Shown here: in pieces, positions 12,361 to 26,300 of the stretch
Numbering within the stretch: the first letter of the stretch is position 1
Layout of the letters: every line of letters starts with the position of its first letter
NCBI RefSeq assembly: GCF_000006565.2
Contig: NC_031475.1
Coordinates: 3,858,522-3,922,521, forward strand
Source of the DNA: Toxoplasma gondii ME49
Taxonomy: Eukaryota; Apicomplexa; Conoidasida; Eucoccidiorida; Sarcocystidae
Direction: 5' to 3'
DNA: 64,000 nucleotides
Position numbers and translations under genes: made by a program
The notes under the pieces: model-generated
Databases searched by the model: none
Seen by the model: the letters and a program-made list of their open reading frames with translations, nothing else
What the model was told of the DNA's origin: nothing

Positions 12361-15300
12361 TTTTTTGCGCGTTTCCCTTTGTCTCCCGAATCAGCATCGT
12401 CCCTCGGTCGTATCGGCCGCCTGGCGGAACCTCCAAGCCTTGCGAGTTTGTTTCCCGTTCGTGGGTCTTGAGCGCCCTGCTCCAGGAGTTGAAAGCAGCG
12501 GAGGTGTGCCGATACTCGGAGGGGCCGCCGTCAAAAGTCTTCGTGCATCTGATTCTTTCGTGTCACCATCCCCGTATTGTCATTTTCGAGTCACGAGTTT
12601 CGAAAGTGACGAGAACGAGGATTCCGTGAGGTTTAAACATTAAGTTGCTTACGGTTTGCAACGGATTGATTGGCGTTCGCCATCTCATGCAAATAAGTCA
12701 CACATGAAGAACCTCGTGGGAAGAACACTAGCGCCGGTGCCCCACAATTCTCTACTTGCATTTCGCTATCCTGCCTGGCTCAAGAGTGTCTATGTCCGAA
12801 GGGTTTACTCTGCGTCCGGTGGTATACGAGATCTAACGGAATTTTCTTCTGCTCCGCCGCCCGCTGGGTTTTTGTCAGTTACTTATACAGGACCGAACTG
12901 CGGCGGCATCCCGTTCTTGCATAGTGTTATTCCCCACTTGCTAGGAAGGAGGTGACGCCCTGCTGGTGTTTCCTTTTCGGGATCCACGGGCAGCTGGCCG
13001 GGTATCCACCGTAACTGAGCACCCTCTACATAATTGTGGACATTTCTCACAGGTCATACACCATTACATACTTCATATGCTTCTGTTCTTGGTTTGCGAG
13101 ACTCAGCCGCGCAGATTCAGTTTACTGCTTTTTTCTGGAGTTGCACGACCGATGGGTCCCGATGCCTGATGGGCATGCCAGTGTGAAATGTATCAAACAG
13201 CTTACGAAGCACTTCGAGCACCGCAGAGGTTCAGGTCTCAATAGTCCCTCAAACTTCCTGGGATAAAGACGGAATCTTCTACGGCGACCAGGCTTGGGAG
13301 ATCTCCACAGCCTTCAGCTACCGAAAATGTGGTCGAATCCTCGCTTTGAAGAGTGTTGAACGTTGTTACCTCACAGCCGCCATAGCAGAGACAAACGCCT
13401 CCGCGGCGACAAACGGTATGAACGTGTTGTGGTATCGCTTACACTGTGTCAAATCGCAACCATGTCAGACGCCGGAAAGTGTATAGAAGTGCAAGGAAAT
13501 ACAAGTATCTCTGAGCTATGCATATACGCGAATATTCACGCAGTCCAAAATATATGCGCATACGTTATATATAGATATAGATATACGTGGGTCGTTTACG
13601 CCGGCGTATGGACACGACCACGACAGCCCCCTCGCCGTTCAGGTTGTGAGGAAGACGCTGTCAGAACTCCCGATCTGCGGATACCTTCGCTAAGAGCTGC
13701 GACACCCACCAACGCTGCCCCAATGAAAACGCAGCAGATCAACATCGTGTGAAGGATAGAAAAGCGAGATGGCTTTCGGTGCCGGCCACGCCTGGTGACT
13801 TCGAGCCAGAAAACGTAAACACCTTCCGGTACGTATCCTGATGAGAGGAAGTCGAATTAGGGACACGGAAGAATCATGCGCGAACGAGGAGATCTCTTTG
13901 TCTGCATGCAGACGTATTGCTGCGACCGTCGACAAAGCAGACGTGTGCAACTCGAAAACCCACTCGAGAAAGAGGTGAAAACAACGGTGTTGGTTTCCTT
14001 TTGAGTGGCAAAAAGGTTCTGGCTGTTAAAGTTACGGACGCTAAACAGCCTAGTTCATACGTATCGCAGCAGATCACAAGATTTGAATTCCATGGCAAGA
14101 GATGATATACGGACTCCAGTGGGCTGCCCGAAGACAAAAAACTCGAACGTGCCGTGAGTTCGACAGGAGCTTTGAAAATACGGAAGCTTTTGCCGAAAGA
14201 TAAAACTGTAAGACTGCCTCACAAGTCCTCAGTATCCCCCCCGCCGGCAACATTGAATCGCCTGCGAACAACTGGTGATGAAACTGTCGGCTTGCGCAGC
14301 CCGGAGAAAACTACGAGCGGCATGGGATGTTTAGCTCCAAGGGAGCGAAGGGATAGAGGCAGCCAATCGTCCAACTGGTCACTGGACTGTACAGGATATC
14401 GTGCACACGACCTGGCAAGCGAGTAAGCACAATGCAACGGTGCGTTTGCCACACATCAAGCCCAGTAACGAAGAGCCAGCACAACATGAAATATAGGTGA
14501 GATAATATCGAGGCGACGAATTCACAAAGGCCAGTGATTGTTAGTGTAGAATTGCGAAAAAAATAGACACCGTCATACCTGGCGTCAACACCAGATGTCG
14601 GCACATCCAACAATCAGATTTTTTCTCGTGTGTGGGGTAATCAAATTAGATGGACTGGACCGTGAATCCGCACGCTCCCAGCAAAAGCCTCTGAAAGGAA
14701 GAATGACAAAAAGTTAAACTGTAGTTAGCTATAGCGTGCATGAGACGCTTGGGCAATCAATAACCCCGTCTCGCTTGGGCATTTACGTGTTCGCTATAAA
14801 ACCCCGCAATACCAGTTCAGAATGAGGCCAAAACACGCCAGTATCTAAACAATTGATTCTTGGGATCACTCCTCTCTAGACTGAAGCACTTCAACTCCGA
14901 AGATCACGTTTTTCTTATATTTTAACATGCTTTGCGTACATTCGCTGCCAGTCGAAGCTAGTCCACCAACTTTGCGTCTTCCGACGTGGTGAGTCGGCAC
15001 GTCACAATTGGCATACTGGGCACAGGGTTCAAGTGTTCGTGCAGTCGTCTCGACCAGAATGGAGGCCACGGCAAAATCGTGCCTGTTGACGTTCACGTGC
15101 CATCCAACAGTCGCGCGTATGCAGGTTTTTGAGTCATGCTTGTTGCGCGAGAGTTGCTTGATGATAAAGCGGTCATCTCTCAGTTGGTATCTCAGTGTGC
15201 CTAGCACTAGAAATGCTTAAGCTAGCTGCCCCTCCACATTTTTGGCGAATGCTTTACTTTTCTGGAGAGCACTCTCTAAAACTCAATTAGCGGTATACAG

Positions 15301-16896
15301 GGATCTCCATCCGCCGCATGCACGTGTGTATCGTAACTGGCTTGTCCCAGACTTCCACTGAAAAAGTTACAGCAGTTACCAGAGAGTTTGAAGTGTTTCT
15401 ATGCTTCACTGGAAAAGCGCGAAGAAGTTAGCTAAACTGCCGTATTCATTAGGAACTTTTGTATGCCGCCCCTTTCGGCCTCTGCACCAAGGCTGTGTCC
15501 CGCCACTGGTTGCCCCTGTTTCACGCGGCTGTCCGGTCAAAAACGTCTTCGTTTCCGCGTGCGCTCCCGACTTCTACTTCTTTTTATCCTTCCTCTGGGC
15601 TACCAGTAACCGATGCTCATCTTCGTTCGTGTATGAGTGTCGTTTTCAGCGCCTACTCTGAACAGGCACACCATCTCAACCAACGGTCCCCCTCAATTCG
15701 GCTTGTGCCGCTCACACTGGGGGGATGCGCCATTCTTGTATGACACCGCATCGAGCAGCCAGAGGCTCGCATCTCTGTCCGGGAGAAGGACAAAATGGTG
15801 GCACCTCATCTGCGTGGTGCTCTAGTCCAAATTCACCAGTATTGTGTAGGGCAAATCGAAGGTTGCCCTTGTAGTGGCGGGCACGCGTGCACAGCGTGAG
15901 ACGTGCGTTTGTAAGAAAACGCACAGCCTACTCGTATCACGACAGCAAGTACTCACGGTGTACACTTGCTGCAAATCTGAACCGGATTCTTGGGAGTCGG
16001 CTTTACTACTGCCTGCGTGTATCTGCTATCCCTAAGTACAGAAGCAAACGTACCTGGCTCACCGTTTATAAGTGTAGCACGTGGATAGATAAGCATGCAT
16101 GCACGGATATATCCGAATCCGTTCTTTTCGTCTTTGTCTCTCTGCGCAGTGATAGTAGCTGACGCATCTCAGTGGACGGATGCGCAGATGCAGGGATCGA
16201 GATCGGTACATCCAGACAGTTACAAATGCAGTTGTGTATGCGTGTACGATACATGCAATACAATTGATGTTCGAGGGTGTGTCTGAAGTGTGATGCGGCG
16301 GACCGTGTAGCTGTTGGTTCTTGTTCTGCATCCCGTGAACTTCTCTGTTTGAGTTCTCTGGCGTCCGACTTCGTGTTAGCTGTTGATTTTTGTATTTGCC
16401 GTCGACGTTAGAGTGTCTGGCGCAGAGTTCAGTTCTCTCACCTGAACGATGCGCGACCGCCGGTCCATCACACGTCGGAAGCAGCGTGTGGGAGAGTCGA
16501 GACGGACGTCAGTACGGAGTCAAGAACGAGGGGAAATGAAAGCTTCTCGGACCGAGGGATCTTGGACATTCTACATACTAGATCGAGAGAAGCACCATAT
16601 TCCTAGATAGATTGCTTCCCTTTTGTGTCTTTGTGGTTTCTCATTTTCTTCTTCTCTTCTGTGGCTGGCTCTTTGGACTCTATGCCCCAGCGAATCTGCA
16701 ACCCCGGTGACTGGCGACATGTTTGGGTTACCTTGCGGTGAGTCTTCTGTAGTTGCTATCTGTTGTAGATAGAAACACGATAACGAGCGGTTGCGTTTCA
16801 TGTCACGGCTCCACTGTTGGGAGATGATTTCGTGTGTTTCCCGTGCTGGCCGTCCGCTGTGTTCCTTCACTGAAGAGGCCGGGGGCTGTTGACAGA
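12361..16896. other. Intergenic region without a supportable gene
   Basis: Open frames are short and share no motif. The most protein-like are minus-strand frames at about 14311-14613 (a hydrophobic run LTITGLCEFVASILSHLYF) and 14866-15207, and none could be joined into a gene. A TA-rich tract lies near 13566-13585. The last kilobase before 16897 should hold the promoter and 5' leader of the P4-ATPase. Confidence 0.45.
16093..16103. promoter_or_regulatory. GCATGCATGCA upstream of the P4-ATPase
   Basis: The same overlapping palindromic string seen in two divergent promoter regions of this window lies about 0.8 kb before the P4-ATPase start codon. A regulatory role is inferred from recurrence and position. 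Confidence 0.35.
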
Positions 16897-19800
16897 ATGT
16901 CAATTCCTGTGCAAGATAAAGTTGCGGCGGATCGAGGCGTCCTCGCAAATGTGCTTTGCTTGCCCTTTGAAATATGGTGGAGCAACCGCCAGGCGAGGCG
17001 AAACGAGTATGTGTTCTTCCTTACCAATTACGACTTTCACGAAGACGTCGCGATTCGCGAGAGCCTGCTAGCACTGCCACACCTTGAAGCTGTGCACAAA
17101 ACAAGCGGAGACAGCAAACGAGAGGGAACTCGAGAAACAGCCCGTTCTCTAGGCACGCATCTCGAGGCCCCGGAAGATAAAGAACGCGAGACTCGGAAGT
17201 TTCCTGCGACGCTTCAACTGCGGCATCGTAGGCATTATGAGCCTTCACCTGTGCATCAGGTTAGCGACAGTCATGTGACCTTTTTGAAGGGTGCCCGTCC
17301 TGAAAACGAAATCCACACCGCCAAGTACACCAAGTACAGCTTTGTCCCGCTCGTGCTCTTTTACCAGCTGACGCGGTTTTCCAATTTCTACTTCCTCTGC
17401 GTCGCCATGCTTCAGCTGCTTCCCGCCATTAGCGACTCCGGCGGGGTGCCGACGTACCTGATTCCCATCTCGATCATTGTCGGGCTCTCAGTGATTAAGG
17501 AGTTCTTCGAAGACTACAGCCGCCACAAAAGCGACGAGGAGGAGAACTCCAAGCAGGTTTTGGTTTTCGAGAAAGGCAAGCTGGTGGAGAAGCAGTGGCG
17601 GGAGGTTCGCGTCGGGGACGTCGTGAAGGTCACGGCTGGCCAGCAGTTTCCCGCTGATCTGGTGCTGCTCAACTGTGCTCATGACTACGGAATTTGCAAC
17701 GTCGAAACGAAGAACGTCGACGGCGAAAGCAATGTGAAGAGCCGGTTTTGTCTGCCGAAACTCACGCGCATATTCGCAGATGACAGCACAGCTGGAACTG
17801 CAAAAGTCCGCTTCGTCTGCGAGCCAGCTTGCGAAAACTTGACGAGCTTCAGTGGCAAAGTGATTCTTCCGCCCCTTCCGAATCGAGGCGGCGACGAAAA
17901 TGCTGAGAGACTCGGGAGCTCGACCCGCAGTACGAGAGGCCGTTCTTCGAGTTCAGGAAGCAGAATCCCAATGGGGAACAGTGAGAACCAGCGCGAGCGA
18001 GATGAAGCAGACACGGCAACAAACGAGAGGGTCTTTGGAGGAAGCGACTCCAGCTATGCAATGCATGTGACAGAATATTCTGGCGGCAAAAACAAGGTGC
18101 CTCGCAACGGCCAGATCCAGAAGCAGGATTCCAGTCCGCGACAAAACGGAGAGGGACGGAATCTCCATAAACGTTGTCCGTGCCATTCCTATCGTGCTTC
18201 GCGGTCTTCTGAACGTGACAATGATTTGCCCCATCTAGAGCGTGCGTCCATCTCAGAGGAAGAGGCAACTGACGAAAGCGGTGCCTCAGAAGGCAGCAGG
18301 AAGGAGCGGCAGGAGGACCTCGAGGGGAGTGAGGGCACCAGGTGTGACGGTGGCGGACTGCAAGCCCTAGAGATTCATGAGGGAGGACCCGAAGCTCGCC
18401 AGGAGTCGTCGGACACTTTCAGTCGAAATGCTGAGGATCCTCCGCAACGACGAAGACCCGAGGAACAAGAGGAAATCGCGCTCAGCTTCAACCAGCTGCT
18501 TCTGAGAGGCACATCGATGGTGGAAACAAAGTGGGCTTACGGAGCCGTTGTGTACGCAGGTGAGCCGACGGAAGCGTTTAGGGTAGACACACCTTTCTTC
18601 GACCGCCTGTCATCTTTTAGAATTTCGGTTTTCTGCTCGTCATTTTTCGGTATTTGTGGCCCGCCTACGTTGAGATTTTGTGGGTTTACTGCAAGAAAGT
18701 TTCCCCGGATGCTTCTCTGTGTTATCCTCTTTAGTACTAGTTTATGCCAGCTCTTCGTGCTCGGCAGTTTTTTCCCAGATGTTTGATGCCGGCCTGCCGC
18801 GTCCACTGCATTCGCAGATTGCGTTGCTTTCCTCGGTCCGTTCATGCATTCCTCGCTGACTTTCCTCCATGGTGTCCTCTCCGTCTCCAGCCGTTGCTTC
18901 TAGGCGCCGAATCTTTTGATGGACACTTTCGTCGTCGTTTTGTTGTTACACACTGGTTACTTAATTGTAGGTTTTTTAAAAAGCGACTTCGACTCTGATT
19001 GATCTATCACATTAAGATAACTGAATATCAGAGAGTCGGTTCGTAACATCATTGCATACCGTGCCCGAAAGCAAAATTCTAGCTTTCCTTTGCCACTCAT
19101 GTCAGCGCTCGGGGTCCGAGACCACTTTCAACAAGCTTCCTGGGTTCGTTCCTCTTCTTTCGGCGGTCACGAGGCTCACGCCTCTTAATAGTTTCCAAAT
19201 AAAACAGGGTACCTGAGTGACTATTTTTTGAAGTGATTACAAAGTAGGGTTCATATTTTCATTTTACCATCATAACAAGTGAGACGTTCACAGGTGATCT
19301 TCCAAGCCAAAAGGGGAACATCCTGGACCGTAAATTGAGACAAGAATACAACGCAAAAGTTCCGGAAGGATGTGGAGTTCACCTCTGCCTGCATTGTGTT
19401 ATGTTCGTTGTAGGCAGGCAAACGCGCCTGATGATGAACAGTCGGGTGGGGGCCGTCCAGAAGTGGTCCAGATTGGAACTCAACTACAGCTCGCACGTTG
19501 TGGTGATGATCATCGTCCAGGTTCTGTCAGTGTTTCTTCTCTCCTTCATGTCCATCTACTGGATTGAGACGCAAGGCTACCGCGCCTCGTACCTCGACCT
19601 GCGGCACTATGTTTCGACGATAAAGAATTTCGGGCTCACCTTCGGGGCCACCTTTCTGGTCTTCGCCTCCTTCGTCCCCCTCGACCTCTTCATGCTCTGG
19701 GAAATCTGCCGCTTTGTTCAGGGGCTCTTCATCAACTTCGACAAGGAAATGTACAGCACTGAAGCAGAACGCCATGCACTGAGTCAGGCAGCTCAGGTAC

Positions 19801-20296
19801 GCTGCACTACCCAAGCATTTTCTCTGGATCAACATAAACACTCAGTTTTCTTCTGCCACCTTGCGTTTTCTAGGCACGTAACTTCCAAGTAACAGGTGAG
19901 GTGGGGGCAGTAACTGAAGTAGGTCGTGGCACCGCCCTTGGCATACGCTCGGCTCTCCACTCCGCATTTGCTGCTCGACTGCTTCCGGTCTTTTCATTCC
20001 CAGCTGATAGAAGAAATGGGAAACGTGACTCACGTGTACAGCGACAAAACTGGAACGCTGACGAAGAACATCATGCAGCTCAAGTGCGTGGGTCTCGGAG
20101 ACGGCTTTGAGTACGGCATGGATCTCTGGTGCGACGACCGCGCGGCGATGAATGCCAGCGATCGGAAATTCCAAAAGCAAATGCGCCAGGTTCGTGCCTT
20201 AGAGGAAGACGCTTTCTTTCTCGCCTTCCCGTCAGACAGTCTTTGAATCCCTGTCCGTGTCGGCCTGGCAAACCAAAGCACCTTCGTCCTCTTTCT

Positions 20297-20327
<31 letters not shown>

Positions 20328-23300
20328 CATAGGTTTACTGACACTGATACCTGTTGAGCTGGATTCGGAGCGTTTCGATTCTCTATCCAGCTAGAGGTGG
20401 GGGGTGTGGAAGAAGGCGTGAATCATTTTCCACACTTCTTGTCAGACATCGAGAATGAGGCCGCGTTTTCAATGTGCCAGAAAGTGTTTGGTTTCTCTCA
20501 TAGATGGACTGTCTGTAACGGTACACGTTCATGTCCCTTACGCTGTGTGGTGCTCCGAAATCTGTTCATTCTTTGAAAGTGCTCCTCGACAGGTTTAGCA
20601 TCACAGCGTGCATGCAAATGCGAATGTCCAGAGAACACATGTTCCCTCTTTTCCTTCCGTGCGTCTTTGACGCGTCTCTCATCTTTCTTTCTCTCCTTCT
20701 CACTCTCCTTTCCATCCTTGTGTGTTTGCTTCAGCTGAAACGCGAAGCGCAGCGGCGTTGTGCTGTATCGCGGCGCCTTTCTCAGGAGGCAACTTCAGCT
20801 CTTGGGCGCCTGGCCATGCCGCGGGCGGTGTCCAGTGCTCCCCGTTCCATTCCTGGTGATCCGCCGGCACTGACAGTCTCGCCTGGGTCTAGCGGAAGCC
20901 TTTCGCATTGCCTTTCACACTGCTCGCAGCACTCCGCATTTGGCGCTGACAGCGACTCCGTGTCCGAGACCGGAATGGCTCAGGCTTCTCCGGTTTCCCT
21001 CTCAAAGGCACCTTCTCTTCCGCGGAGTAATGCTGAGGAGCGGATGCCCCGTGAAAGCCGCAGCTCTCGAAGAGGCGCGCGAGAGTCGCGCGCTTCTGTC
21101 GAGAGAGAGGAGGATGCAAACGACAGCAGCTCTGGGCCGTCGACCTCTGAGGAAATGTATTCTCGATGTGGTAATGACGAAGACGAAGGCCAGTCGTCAG
21201 CACCCATCTTCGCGGGAGGCGCCCTCCGCTCTACTGTGTGTCATCCAATTTTTCTCCGAGAGGAGAACAGCTTCGTGAGTCTAGACCGCGTTGAACTCGC
21301 AAGGTCGATTCTTCGATCACCTCCTAACGTCGTCGATTTTGCCCGCCATCTGTTCCTGATTATGGGTATTTGCCATACCGTCCTCGTTCGCGAGAGGCGA
21401 TGGAACTCGCGAGAGGAGACTAAGGCCCCCGGGCCGTCCGCTCTCGAGCGCGGCGTCTCACAGCCGCTGCTCGGTAGCGGAGGCTTACGGAGAGACAGCT
21501 TGGACGACGAAAAAGCCAGGAAGCGTGGCAGGGGCGCAAGGCGGCGAGGCTCAAGTGAACAACGTTTCCGTCGGCGGAAAGCCGGAGGACGCCAGGGTAT
21601 CAGCTCTGCTGCTGTGGCGGCTCTCTCGAGTTGCGCAGGGGGCGCAGCGCGGTTGCGGAAGGTCAGTCTTCCTCGGCTTCGCAGGAGTCACACGGTGTCG
21701 GTTGCGGAACAGATGGAAGGGAAAGCGCGAGAAGCCGAGGGCGAAGCGCCGGTCTGGGAAGACGCCTTCGACATCTGCCCCCGTCGCACAGAGTGGGTCG
21801 ACGAGGCCTCCGGATTCGCGTTCCGAGAATTCGACGAGGCTCCACCGCAGTACGATGCGAGCTCCCCCGACGAGCTGTGCCTCATCAGTGCATGCAACTA
21901 CTTCGGCCTCGAGTTCGCCGGCCGCCCCTCTCTTATGGAAGTCGAGCTCGAACTCACTTCCTCCTTCATGGTCGAGCTCCTGCTCGGGTGGAAGCGCGAG
22001 GTCGAGGTCAGCCGAAAGGCAGCAGGGTTGCGGAGCCCGGGGCCTGGGGCGCATGAAGACAGGAGATGTGGCTACCCGCGAAAAGACGGCAATGGCAGCA
22101 GTACCGATTTCACCGAAATGACACGCCAACTGATTGTGAAGCAACTCGAAAGAGCCCAGCGACTGGTGGCGGGACCGCAGCGAAGATCGGAGGCTCCAGC
22201 GACTCCGCGCTTCAACGGGAGAGCTGAAGCGCATCCTGGGGCCAGCGGTAGGGGTGCTGCGGAGAAGCCAACCGAACGAGAAGTCCCAGACAGCGAGGAT
22301 CACGGGGCAAAAAAAAGAAAACAGGAGTCACGAGTATACCCGTCAGATGCTTGCGGCGCCGCGTCTGTGGGATCGGAATCCAAAGAAGAATTCCTGGGCG
22401 CCCTTGTCCATGCTCGAAGTGACAAGCGAAGCGTCTCCAAATCTGCGGTACCTTTTCTGTCTTTTGAAATCTTCGATGTCCTCGAATTTGACAATGTAAG
22501 AAAGCGAATGAGTGTCATCACGCAAGGATTCGATGGCCGATATCTTCTCCTCTGCAAAGGTGCCGACACGCAGATGATGGAGGTAAGAGCGATGACGGGC
22601 GAAGTCGGTTCTTACTGTGCACCCAATTGTCACTGGGAAATTCTGTTTAAGTCACATACTTCGACAAGCCTTTTGCGACAGCTGCATGCGCTGCTCACGC
22701 CGTTCGTCTCTTCGTGGATCTCCATCGATTGATGATGAACCTCTGGTGTATCACTGATCCTCGACGCCAAAGGTTGCTTGACCCGCTTGCTCTGTGGGAA
22801 GTCCGGGAGCCACCATGGAACTTTGGGGAAAAGGTGCCGAGTAGCAACTCCGGTGCGAGAGCCGATGTACAGGATCTGTGATTCAAACGGGGTGAGTGCG
22901 TTATCATTGCCAACAGGTTGCAGCGCGTGGACAAGAGAAGCACTTGGCTTCCATTAATGCCCAGCTGCACGGTTTCGCCTCTTCTGGACTCCGAACACTG
23001 GTCTTTGGGTATCGCTACCTGCCGCCGGAGCTCTACAGAGACTTCCATTCTCGATTTACCCAGGCCCAGCAACTTCTTGGTAAGGCTGAAGAAGATATAG
23101 AGCGCCTCAACAGAAGCAGTGGGAGCGGCTGGCGCGTCAGTGAGTGCGTCGATCACAGCCAGAATTACGCAGTGTTTCCGTAACTGTCAAGTGGCTCTCA
23201 CACCTACATATATATATATATATATGTATATATATGTATATGTGTTTCACTATGTATATATGTACGTATGTGAAAAAAGGAAGAGAAAAGAACTCGCATA

Positions 23301-26300
23301 CTTGTAAAGGTCCAATGATCGTTGAACAGTCGCCTCAGGACGTGTCCATACACTTGCGCATGCGTGAGACGCTTCCAAGGCGAATCAACTGGGAGGGAGA
23401 AGACTTCCCGGCTCAGTGTGGGCTTCGTGTCTTTTGTCGCATCGAAACATGTCATGAACATGGAATGCGTACAGTTGCTTTTAGGCATCCGTTTTGTCGG
23501 AGGGTGAAGCAGTTGGCACTGCACAACTCAATTTCTTATAGCGGTCGCCTGGTGCCTTTGTGACGCCGTCTTGTCTAACACAATTCAAGCAAGGCTGTTC
23601 ACCTTCACTCCAGAATTATCAGATGCTCCTCCAGCCACGATGCCGGACGCTATGGGCGACAACAGAAGGGCGATGAACCACGTTGCCCTTGTTCTGTATT
23701 ATTCTGTAGGGGAGGAACAGGAGAACGCCGTCGCGAACTGCATTGCGATGGTCGAGAGAGATCTGCTAGTTGTTGGCTGCTCTGGTATCGAGGATCGTCT
23801 TCAGGATGACGTTCAGGGGGTGAGGACCGTACAGAGAACAGCGCGTTACCGGCTGATGACAAATTCTCAGACGGCCCCTTCAGGTTTTGCATCTTCATGA
23901 AATTCTTTTTTCGCGATGTTCTCTCTTCTCTCTGTTTTTCATGAGTTCACCTCTGCTTCGTATTTTCTCCTTGTACTTTTTGCCCTTTCCTCTGCTGTTC
24001 TTCGCCTGCTCCTTGTTCTCTGTCCTTTGCTCTCCTCGGCCATGAAGAAGATTCGTTGAGCAAGTCGCGTAGTCAATGGAATCCGGGGAATGCGATGGAA
24101 AAGAAATAATCTTCAGGTGCAGCTTACGAGGCCACATAGAGGGGATTAAGCTGATTATAGGCAGCTGTCCTCTGTTCATTCACATGGTGTGTATTGTGTC
24201 TTCTCATCCTACATGTATTGGTGCAGACGATAAAGGATCTGAAGGCCGCCGGGATTCAGGTTTGGGTGCTTACCGGTGGGTCTCTTCAGTTTTCTTTAAA
24301 GATTGTCTTTCGGTGCCAATACATCGCACGCATTTACTGTTTTATTTTTCTGGGTTCCCGCCCCCGCTCCTGGCTTATATACCACAACGAGGAGCAAGAA
24401 TTCATCTTCTACACATGTCACTGCCTGTACACAAATACAGATGGTATTTTTGTACGCTGTACCGTTGACAACAGAGTCTTGTAGTGGAAATACAACAGCG
24501 TAGCCAGTCTACGCCTCCTGGTCGATCCCTCTCGAAAGTCACTGTGTGACATCACTATGCTCTCAGCATTGGCGCTGATAAAGCATCTGTGGCTGCTGCA
24601 GTCTGAGGGCTGCGGGAGAGACATTGGAGGTCTATAAAAGTCAAAACGCAGTTCTGCAAAGTAGTTTCTCGTGTACGCAAAGGCGTGCCTTATTTGAATG
24701 TAAGGGAGAGGCCCGCTTCAGTTTCGACCTCGCAGGACATCACAGGCGAAGGCGTTTATCCTCACTTGTGGACACACTCTCCAATGTCGTATTCGCCTCG
24801 AAGCATCTGCGATGGCACTTTACTTTGCCGTTAATAATCGAAAGTCAACCGAATGGGGCGGCTTCACCTCTGTATTAACCATAGGCCTTCTCATTGTAAC
24901 TCTGCAAAGTGTGCTTTTCTGTCACATGCGTTTCCTCCGATGGGTAATGGGACCACACCTGCGTGCGCCACATGACCTTGGAGTGTGAGACGTGTTTACT
25001 ACCACTGAAACAGGATAGTCTACAAGCTCTTTCTGGGGAGCAGGCATTCAGGACATGCGGATCTCTTTAAGTTGTTCGTGCAGACCAAGATGAGAAAGGA
25101 GATTTGCAGAGATGAGATTGGCGGGTTTGAGAAAGCTTCATGATTTTTTTATCGCCTCTTTGACTCTCTATTGTGTGCTTCAAATACTGTAGGGGACAAG
25201 TTGGAGACAGCCATCAACATTGGCCACAGCACCAACCTAATCAGCGAGACAGCGTATAACGCGGTTATTGATGCCACCAACAAGGAGGCCATTGTCGAGC
25301 AGCTCTCCAGACACGAAGTACGTTTGCTTCTTGAGACATAGAGCACGTAGAGATTAAGGAAAAACGGACTGTCTATAAGCATCCAGGAAACGTGCACCCC
25401 AGCATCTGCATCTGTGTGTACACTCCGTGGGTACAAAACGCGAGTACAGTTAGATGCCATACATAGCCATTTGTGTCTATCCCCAGGAGTGCAACATGTA
25501 TAAGCGTTTCCAAATGTGTGGAGAGAGGCAATGTCCTTGCTCATGTACATATACTTGGCGCCCGTGACGCACTGGAAACACCTTGAGATGTGTAAGGAAG
25601 CGGGAGCATCTAGCCATGTTGGATCGTCGACTGTCTCCCGGCGAAAAGCACCAAGTGTTGAGTCTTGGGGACGCTGATATCGTTCAAGAGCAACGACAGT
25701 AGCTTCACTGTGCGTGGCTGTCTGTCGGAGTCATAATAACAGGGTACAGGGAAATATTCGAAGAGAAACGCAGGTGGGAGAAGACAACGAACAGTGAGCA
25801 CTCCTGTAAGGAAATACGTTAGGGCGGAGACTAAGACAGCAGAGCGCTGCACAATCGAAACCGGTACACGCTCGTGGCGCTAGTTGAAGGGGTGCACTAG
25901 TCATTCATTTGTCGACGGTTTTTGTCATATATCTGATACCGAGAACACCTCCGAAAAGTCGCGTTTGGGTGTGCGTGCTGTACTTCTCGATTAGCGGCAC
26001 TGTCATGTGGCGAATCTTCTTGGCCAGCAAAGTGACGGCATTCGTGATAGTCAGTGGTGGGCTGAAATCGACTGGGGTGATCTGGGTATGGACCCGGAGG
26101 AAGACGACGAGGTAAGTATCTCTCTTATAAGCATGAGCGCCTACGGTAGCATTTGCTCCACAGAATCCAGATTGACAGCAGTTCCAAGCAGCAGTCGGCG
26201 AAGCGTGTCGCCCGTATATGCGCAAAATTGCATTCGTCCATGTTACTAAACGGCATTGTGGTGCCAGATATTTTTTAGTTCCTCCGCCGCTGGAACAAAA

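Noticed and set aside
13363..13752. Plus-strand 129-codon frame
   Set aside because: It runs through a TA-rich tract near 13566, has no motif and has no convincing splice neighbours.
16834..16896. N-terminal extension of the P4-ATPase
   Set aside because: The extension starts at GTG. The first ATG in frame is at 16897, and nuclear genes of this group start at ATG.
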